A program made the translations under genes and the position numbers. From positions 240,373 to 304,372 of the forward strand of contig NZ_JAHRED010000005.1 in NCBI RefSeq assembly GCF_019084045.1: a DNA stretch of 64,000 bases, read 5' to 3'. Below the pieces are notes generated by a model, which searched no databases, had not been told where the DNA came from, and saw nothing but the letters and a program-made list of their open reading frames with translations. This document shows positions 59,216-64,000 of this stretch, one piece after another. This stretch comes from Paeniglutamicibacter quisquiliarum (lineage in GTDB: Bacteria; Actinomycetota; Actinomycetes; Actinomycetales; Micrococcaceae). Each line of letters begins with the position of its first letter. The first letter of the stretch is position 1.

Positions 59216-60697
59216 TTAGGCCAGGCCGAGGACCTTGTCGGTCTCGGCACGCACCTCTGCATAAAGCGAGGGGTTCTCGTTGAGCTTCACGCCGTAGGAC
59301 GGGATGATCTCCTTGAGCTTGGATTCCCAGCCGGAGAACTGCTTCGGGAAGCAGCGGCCCAGCAGCCCGATCATGATCGGGGTTGCGGTCGAGGCGCCGG
59401 GGGAGGCGCCGAGCAGGCCGGAGATGGTGCCGTCGGCGGAGGTGATGACCTCGGTGCCGAACTGCAGCACGCCGCCCTTCTTGGCGTCCTTCTTGATGAC
59501 CTGGACGCGCTGTCCGGCGGTGATCAGTTCCCACTTCTCGCCGGTGGCCTCGGGCAGGTACTCGCGCAGTGCCTCGTCCTTCTTGGCACGCGACTTGAGC
59601 ACCTCCTTGATCAGGTACACGGTCAGGTCCAGGTTGTCCTTGCCCACGGCAAGCATCGGCAGGATGTTGTGCGCGCGGATCGAGGCCGGAAGGTCCAGCA
59701 GCGAGGAGGTCTTCAGGAAGTTGGTGGAGAAGCCGGCGTACGGGCCGAACATCAGCGAGCGCTTGCCGTCGACGAAGCGCGTGTCAAGGTGCGGCACGCT
59801 CATGGGCGGGGCGCCGACCGAGGCCTGGCCGTAGACCTTGGCGTGGTGCTGGTCGATGATCGTATCGTCGGTGCAGCGCAGGAACTGGCCGGAGACCGGG
59901 AAGCCGCCGAAGCCCTTGATCTCGTCGATTCCTGCCTTCTGCAGCAGGCCCAGGGCGCCGCCGCCGGCACCCACGAAGACGAACTTGGCCTTGACGCTGC
60001 GCTTGGCCTTGGTGGCGTTCTCGCGCACGGAGAGGTCCCAGCCGGCGCCGTCGCGCTTGATGCCGGTGACGCGGTGGCCGAAGTTGACCTCGGCGCCGTT
60101 GGCGGCAAGGTTCTCGGTCATCTGGCGGGTCAGCGAACCGAAGTCCACGTCGGTGCCGGAGACCACGCGGGAGGCCGCGACGCGCTGGGATCCGTTGCGG
60201 CCGTTGGCCACCAGCGGTGCCCAGGACTTGATGGTGTCAAGGTCCTCGGTGTGCTCGATCTCGTTGAACAGCGTGTGGGGCTTCAGCGCCTCGTAGCGGG
60301 TCTTGAGGTAGTCGGCGTGGGAGTCGCCGATGACGAAGCTCATGTGCGGCAGCGGGTTGATGAAGCTGCCCGGATCTCCGACCTGCTTGTTCTTGACCAG
60401 GTGCGAGAAGAACTGGCGGGAAACCTGGAACTGCTCGTTGATGCCGATGGCCTTGGCCGGGTCGACGCTGCCGTCGGGGCCGGCCGCGGTGTAGTTCAGT
60501 TCGCAGAGGGCCGAGTGGCCGGTTCCGGCGTTGTTCCAGGGGGAGGAGGACTCGAGGCCGGCCTGGTCCAGGTTCTCGAAAAGGCCAATGCTCCACCCCG
60601 GCTCCAGCTGCTTGATCATGGTACCGAGCGTGGCGCTCATGACACCGGCGCCGATGAGAACGACGTCGAAAGACTGATTGGTGGATTCAGAAGGCAC
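59216..60697 (-). CDS. mqo: Malate:quinone oxidoreductase
   Basis: A 493-residue FAD-dependent, membrane-associated enzyme that oxidises malate to oxaloacetate and feeds electrons to menaquinone in place of, or alongside, NAD-malate dehydrogenase. The FAD motif [20 protein letters not shown] is at the N-terminus, followed by [61 protein letters not shown] and [18 protein letters not shown] near the C-terminus. A GTG start at 60697 has TGGAGAA 6 nt upstream. It has its own terminator and no operon partners. Confidence 0.96.
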   Translation of the reverse strand: MPSESTNQSFDVVLIGAGVMSATLGTMIKQLEPGWSIGLFENLDQAGLESSSPWNNAGTGHSALCELNYTAAGPDGSVDPAKAIGINEQFQVSRQFFSHLVKNKQVGDPGSFINPLPHMSFVIGDSHADYLKTRYEALKPHTLFNEIEHTEDLDTIKSWAPLVANGRNGSQRVAASRVVSGTDVDFGSLTRQMTENLAANGAEVNFGHRVTGIKRDGAGWDLSVRENATKAKRSVKAKFVFVGAGGGALGLLQKAGIDEIKGFGGFPVSGQFLRCTDDTIIDQHHAKVYGQASVGAPPMSVPHLDTRFVDGKRSLMFGPYAGFSTNFLKTSSLLDLPASIRAHNILPMLAVGKDNLDLTVYLIKEVLKSRAKKDEALREYLPEATGEKWELITAGQRVQVIKKDAKKGGVLQFGTEVITSADGTISGLLGASPGASTATPIMIGLLGRCFPKQFSGWESKLKEIIPSYGVKLNENPSLYAEVRAETDKVLGLA

Positions 60698-60790
60698 GGG
60701 GGGTTCTCCATTGAAAGTTCGTCTTGACTCTAGGCAAGACTAGCGCCATGCGGGGGTGTCCAAGAAATTGGTCCCTTGACAGTCCGGGAC

Positions 60791-62632
60791 TTAAGTGGTC
60801 ATCTTCACATCGGTGAAGACTTCGTCCAGGACGGGCGACGAGGGATAGTGCTTCACGGTGTCGTTGAAGGCCAGCGCGGAGATCGGGAAGGCCAGCGGAA
60901 GCGCCGGAAGGTCCTTGGCCAGCGTGTTGGAAAGATCCTCGTAGGCGGTAACGCGCTGCTCGCCCGGCGGCATGGAACGCGCTAGCAGCACCTGCGCGGA
61001 AAGGACCGGGGATTCGTAGCCGAACTGGCGGTTGCTCGAGGAGAACAGGGCACCCATGAAGTCATCGGGATCCCGGTAGCCGCCGTTGAAGCCCAGGAGG
61101 TGCAGGCCGGGGACTTCCCCGGAGCGGACGGTCGCCACGTAGCCGTCGTTCCAGTCGATGGGCCTGGGCTCCAGCGTGATGCCGACCAGGGCCAGCTGGC
61201 GCGAGAGCTCGGCATAGATGAGCTCGGGCAGGGGCAGGTAGGCCCGGGAGATGTTCAGCGGGTAAAGGAACGGGATCGGGCTGCCGTCGTAGCCGATGGA
61301 TTCGAGCAGGTCCTTGGCGCGGTTGGAGTCCGGGCCGTAGTAGGTGTCGGAGGTCTTGATGCCCAGCGAGGCGGGAAGGAAGCCGCGGGCCTCCTTGGTG
61401 CCCGAGATGTAGAACTGCTCAATGATCTTCTGCCGGTCGATGCCGTGGGCGATGGCCCGGCGGAACTCCTCCTGCGCCAGCCACTTGTTCTTCTGGTTCA
61501 TGCCCAGGTAGCTCACGGAGTAGGGGTCGCGCTGCACGATGAGCTTGCCCTCGCGCACCAGTTCGCGCAGCCCCGTCACCGCGACCAGGTCGAAGCCGTC
61601 GATCTCCCCGCGGTCAAGCGAGCCCAGGCGCCCGGCTGGGGTGCGGATTTCGCGGAAGACGACCAGGGTCGGGGCAGTCGGGTTTCCCTGCACGGCGGCG
61701 GCGTCCCAGTACCCGGGGAAGCTGCGCAGGGTGACGGCCCCGTCCTTCCAGGAGACGAACTTGAATGGCCCGGTGCCCACCGGCTGTGTCGAAAGGTAGG
61801 AAACCTGGCCGTTGGCCGTCGCGGGGGTGGCCAGGGCCTTGGGCGAGGCCATCGCCAGGCCGGGCAGCGTCAGGGCCTCGATGAGTCCGGCGATCGGCTG
61901 GCGCAGGGTCAGCACCACGGTGTGGGTGTCCGCTGCCTTGATGGACCCGAAGTGGCTGGCGGTGCCGCCGACCGTGGCGCCCACGAAGGGATTTGCCTTG
62001 AGCTGTTCGCGCAGCGAGGCCAGCAGCGCCTCCGCGGCGGTGTGCTCGGCCAGCTTTTGCGGGTCGACGGTTTCGTTGCCGTCGCTGTCCTTGCTCGGCT
62101 TGGGCTCGGGGATGGACTTGGGCAGCACGGGGAGCTGCTCGTTGTGCCGGAAGACCTGGGTGAAGCCCTGGTCGGAGTTGGCGCGCACGTCCTGCGGCAG
62201 CGCGATCCAGTGTTCGAAGTTGGCGACCACGGCCTGCGCGTCGAAGTCGGTGCCGTCGTGGAACTTGACGCCGCGGCGCAGGATGAAGGTGTATTGCAGC
62301 CGGTCCGGGCTCACGATCCAGTCGGTGGCCAGCATCGGGATCGGGACCCCGGTTTCGCGGTCCACCCCGATGAGGCCCTCGTAGATCTGGCGGGTGATGC
62401 GGAAGGTTTCGTTGTCCCCGGAGATGGCGGGGTCAAGAGTAGCCGGGTCGGCGGCGGAGCCGAAGTGGAAGGTGCGGAGCACCGGTTCCGCGCTGGCCGT
62501 CGGGCCGGTCGGTTCCGGGGTGTCCTGGGGGACGCAGCCGGTCAGGGCCAGGGCCGTGAGTCCCAGGCCGCCGGCCAGGAAGGCGCGGCGCGTGGCTCTG
62601 GGTGGTTCCGGGCTGTGCGACTGGCTGGGCAC
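60791..62632 (-). CDS. Tat-exported peptide-binding lipoprotein (SBP family 5)
   Basis: A 613-residue ABC peptide/nickel-type substrate-binding protein. The N-terminus has a twin-arginine motif (TRRAFLAGGLG) and a lipobox (LTGC), so it is probably exported folded and lipidated. Mature motifs: FHFGSAADPATLDPAISGDNETFRITRQIYEGLIGVDRETG, ATDWIVSPDRLQYTFILRRGVKFHDG, PVGTGPFKFV, and RRAIAHGIDRQKIIEQF. No permease genes follow it. The GTG at 62632 is 6 nt after GAGGAG and preferred over the TTG one codon earlier. Confidence 0.9.
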   Translation of the reverse strand: MPSQSHSPEPPRATRRAFLAGGLGLTALALTGCVPQDTPEPTGPTASAEPVLRTFHFGSAADPATLDPAISGDNETFRITRQIYEGLIGVDRETGVPIPMLATDWIVSPDRLQYTFILRRGVKFHDGTDFDAQAVVANFEHWIALPQDVRANSDQGFTQVFRHNEQLPVLPKSIPEPKPSKDSDGNETVDPQKLAEHTAAEALLASLREQLKANPFVGATVGGTASHFGSIKAADTHTVVLTLRQPIAGLIEALTLPGLAMASPKALATPATANGQVSYLSTQPVGTGPFKFVSWKDGAVTLRSFPGYWDAAAVQGNPTAPTLVVFREIRTPAGRLGSLDRGEIDGFDLVAVTGLRELVREGKLIVQRDPYSVSYLGMNQKNKWLAQEEFRRAIAHGIDRQKIIEQFYISGTKEARGFLPASLGIKTSDTYYGPDSNRAKDLLESIGYDGSPIPFLYPLNISRAYLPLPELIYAELSRQLALVGITLEPRPIDWNDGYVATVRSGEVPGLHLLGFNGGYRDPDDFMGALFSSSNRQFGYESPVLSAQVLLARSMPPGEQRVTAYEDLSNTLAKDLPALPLAFPISALAFNDTVKHYPSSPVLDEVFTDVKMTT

Positions 62633-62696
62633 CAAGGACTCCTCGTCAGTGTGTTGGGCTCCAATTCGTGGCGGGGCCGCTGCTCAATGTTAAAGC

Positions 62697-62728
62697 GCAG
62701 GGCCCCCGGAAACATCCGGGGGCCCTGC
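62697..62728 (-). terminator. Terminator downstream of tRNA-Leu
   Basis: A perfect 14-bp stem (GCAGGGCCCCCGGA at 62697-62710, complement at 62715-62728) with loop AACA, followed on the minus strand by CGCTTTAA. It is 39 nt past the tRNA 3' end. Confidence 0.8.
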
Positions 62729-62767
62729 GTGATGCCGCTTGCATCTTGTGGATGCGTTGGGCATGTG

Positions 62768-62849
<82 letters not shown>

Positions 62850-62939
62850 AAGGCAGCGAACCGCTTTCGAAGTTCGGCAGAAATCAGTCTAGCGGAGACT
62901 TTTGGCCCGATTTGCGGCTTTTGGGCTGTGGGCGAAACT

Positions 62940-63437
62940 TTATTTTGGATCGAGACCCAAATCACGACGCAGTTTTGCGACGTGTCCGGTGGCCCTCACG
63001 TTGTACTGCGCCAATTCAACGATTCCGTGCTCGTCCACCACGACGGTGGAGCGGATCAGGCCCTCGTAGGTGCGGCCGTAGTTCTTCTTTTCGCCCCATG
63101 CGCCATAGGCGGAAGCCACTGCGTGGTCCTCGTCGGCCAGCAGCGGGAAGGTCAGCTCTTCCTTGGCGGTGAACTTGGCCAACTTGGCCGGCGCGTCGGG
63201 GGAGATTCCCACGACCTGGTAGCCGGCGGCTGCCAGCGATTCCAGGGAGTCGCGGAAGTCGCAGGCCTGCTTGGTGCAGCCCGGGGTGGATGCCGCCGGG
63301 TAGAAGTACACGATGGTCTTCCTGCCGCGCAGCGAGGAGAGGGAAAGCTCCTGGCCTCGGGCGTCGGTGAGGGTGAAATCGGGTGCGGCGTCGCCGGCGG
63401 ACAGGCGGACGGCTTCGGTGGTGGCGTTCGAAGTCAT
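62940..63437 (-). CDS. bcp: Thioredoxin-dependent peroxiredoxin (Bcp/PrxQ type)
   Basis: A 165-residue atypical 2-Cys peroxiredoxin. The peroxidatic Cys54 and resolving Cys59 are in STPGCTKQACDFRD, the usual PrxQ five-residue spacing; AGDAAPDFTLTDARG, KTIVYFYPAAS and FPLLADEDHAVASAYGAW are further family marks. It reduces hydroperoxides using thioredoxin. The ATG start is at MTSNATTEAV. It is a single-gene unit upstream of tRNA-Leu. Confidence 0.93.
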   Translation of the reverse strand: MTSNATTEAVRLSAGDAAPDFTLTDARGQELSLSSLRGRKTIVYFYPAASTPGCTKQACDFRDSLESLAAAGYQVVGISPDAPAKLAKFTAKEELTFPLLADEDHAVASAYGAWGEKKNYGRTYEGLIRSTVVVDEHGIVELAQYNVRATGHVAKLRRDLGLDPK

Positions 63438-63673
63438 GGGTGTGGTGCTCCTGGGTCTCTGGCGTCCACGACGCGTACGTGCGACTGGCGTGGGCGCGGG
63501 GCGGGGGATTGGTCCTGCATACGAGCTTAGCGAATGCCCACGCGTTTCAGCGTGCCGGCCCCCGTGCCGGGGAGGTGGCCCATGGGATCTGCAACTTCCC
63601 CCGGGCGTTCCGGGCGGGAGTGTCCTATGATGAGTGATTGAAGGGTGTCAATGACTGCGAATGGGTGGATCTG

Positions 63674-63877
63674 ATGAGCAGGAGCAAAGGGAAATCGCGG
63701 GCTAGGGGTTTCGCGCTGCCCGAGGAACTGGTGGCCCGGCGGGTGGCGTTTGCCGCGTCCGGCGCCTCGGGAACGCATGAGGACCAGAAATCTCGCGTGC
63801 ATCGGACTGGCGACACCAACCGCGTGGGCTCGCGTTCGGCCCGCACCCGCGCGGCGATCCGCAACGACGGCTGGTAG
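63674..63877 (+). CDS. Small basic protein, unknown function
   Basis: A 67-residue basic protein: a Lys/Arg-rich N-terminus (SRSKGKSRARGFALPEELVARRVAF), a polar middle, and a C-terminus of Arg and Ala ending IRNDGW. No domain is recognised. The ATG at 63674 has GGTGG upstream; an earlier ATG at 63638 would add twelve residues. Similar small proteins are seen in related genera, as far as I recall, which gives moderate support. Confidence 0.5.
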   Translation: MSRSKGKSRARGFALPEELVARRVAFAASGASGTHEDQKSRVHRTGDTNRVGSRSARTRAAIRNDGW

Positions 63878-64000
63878 CGTCCCGGGTTCGCAATTGATGC
63901 TGGAACGTTCGCCACTTGGCCGACGGTTCAACGGATCGCTCATCGCTCTGTGCTTACGACGGGCTCGAAGGATGCTGTGGCGGTGGCTCGGGTGGAATGT

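Overview
The window is high-GC DNA with dense, often overlapping genes and many GTG or TTG starts. Its gene content (Arthrobacter-type homoprotocatechuate dioxygenase, DUF222/HNH protein, DUF4235, DUF6480-like, CsbD and SPW proteins, a mycothiol-type maleylpyruvate isomerase domain, and a sugar ABC operon without its own ATPase) points to a soil actinomycete of the Micrococcaceae, close to Arthrobacter or Paeniglutamicibacter. It reads as ordinary chromosome. I see no insertion sequence, CRISPR array, rRNA or prophage. The only RNA gene found is one tRNA-Leu(UAG).

Layout. 1-5.4 kb: end of a RibD-C/DHFR-like gene, then a leftward homoprotocatechuate (3,4-dihydroxyphenylacetate) meta-cleavage operon: FAH-RraA fusion, GntR repressor, hpaE, hpaD, headed by a perfect palindromic operator. 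5.7-10.0 kb: rightward small stress-type genes (Cys-rich WC-motif protein, acidic proteins, membrane protein, DUF4235, SDR). 10.1-13.8 kb: truncated KdpD-like kinase and KdpE-like regulator, divergent from a TrkH/KtrB potassium channel. 13.9-17.0 kb: alpha/beta hydrolase, ABM monooxygenase, two SRPBCC proteins (one fused to a maleylpyruvate-isomerase-like domain) and an ArsR regulator with its operator. 17.1-22.9 kb: NAD de novo operon nrtR-nadA-nadB-nadC-cysteine desulfurase, mostly overlapping genes, behind an NrtR-type palindrome. 22.9-28.9 kb: TOPRIM protein, small membrane protein, GNATs, a DevS/DevR-like two-component pair placed tail to tail, and DUF488. 29.0-34.9 kb: sugar ABC importer with PfkB kinase, divergent from a GH4 glycosidase. 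35.0-40.5 kb: YbdK-type ligase with a zinc-ribbon partner, ABC-F ATPase, M15 D,D-carboxypeptidase, DUF4287 and SPW proteins. 40.6-46.9 kb: GNAT, MarR plus LLM flavin enzyme divergent from an MFS pump, DUF222/HNH protein, FMN-binding PPOX protein. 47.0-50.3 kb: large RND exporter. 51.0-55.6 kb: Pro-rich protein, second YbdK paralogue, a 62-residue protein, a CDGSH iron-sulfur protein translationally coupled to a heme-oxygenase-like diiron protein, and an XRE regulator with a degenerate ImmA domain. 55.8-59.0 kb: second island of small stress-type genes (Rho-N domain, acidic RFDAG-tail protein, CsbD, membrane protein, two PRC-barrel proteins). 59.2-64.0 kb: mqo, a Tat-exported peptide-binding lipoprotein, tRNA-Leu, bcp and a small basic protein.

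The best candidate for an undescribed system is the cluster at 51.4-55.6 kb: a diiron HDO protein overlapping a CDGSH protein, followed by a small acidic protein and a YbdK ligase, and facing an ImmA-like regulator whose protease motif has been lost. A second YbdK paralogue of identical length sits at 35-36 kb with a zinc-ribbon protein. Other points worth checking are the FAH-RraA fusion (a possible replacement for the HpaI aldolase), the matching acidic RFDAG tails of two proteins 49 kb apart, an SOS-box-like site with no gene, and the pairing of a GH4 glycosidase with an ABC importer and a PfkB kinase.
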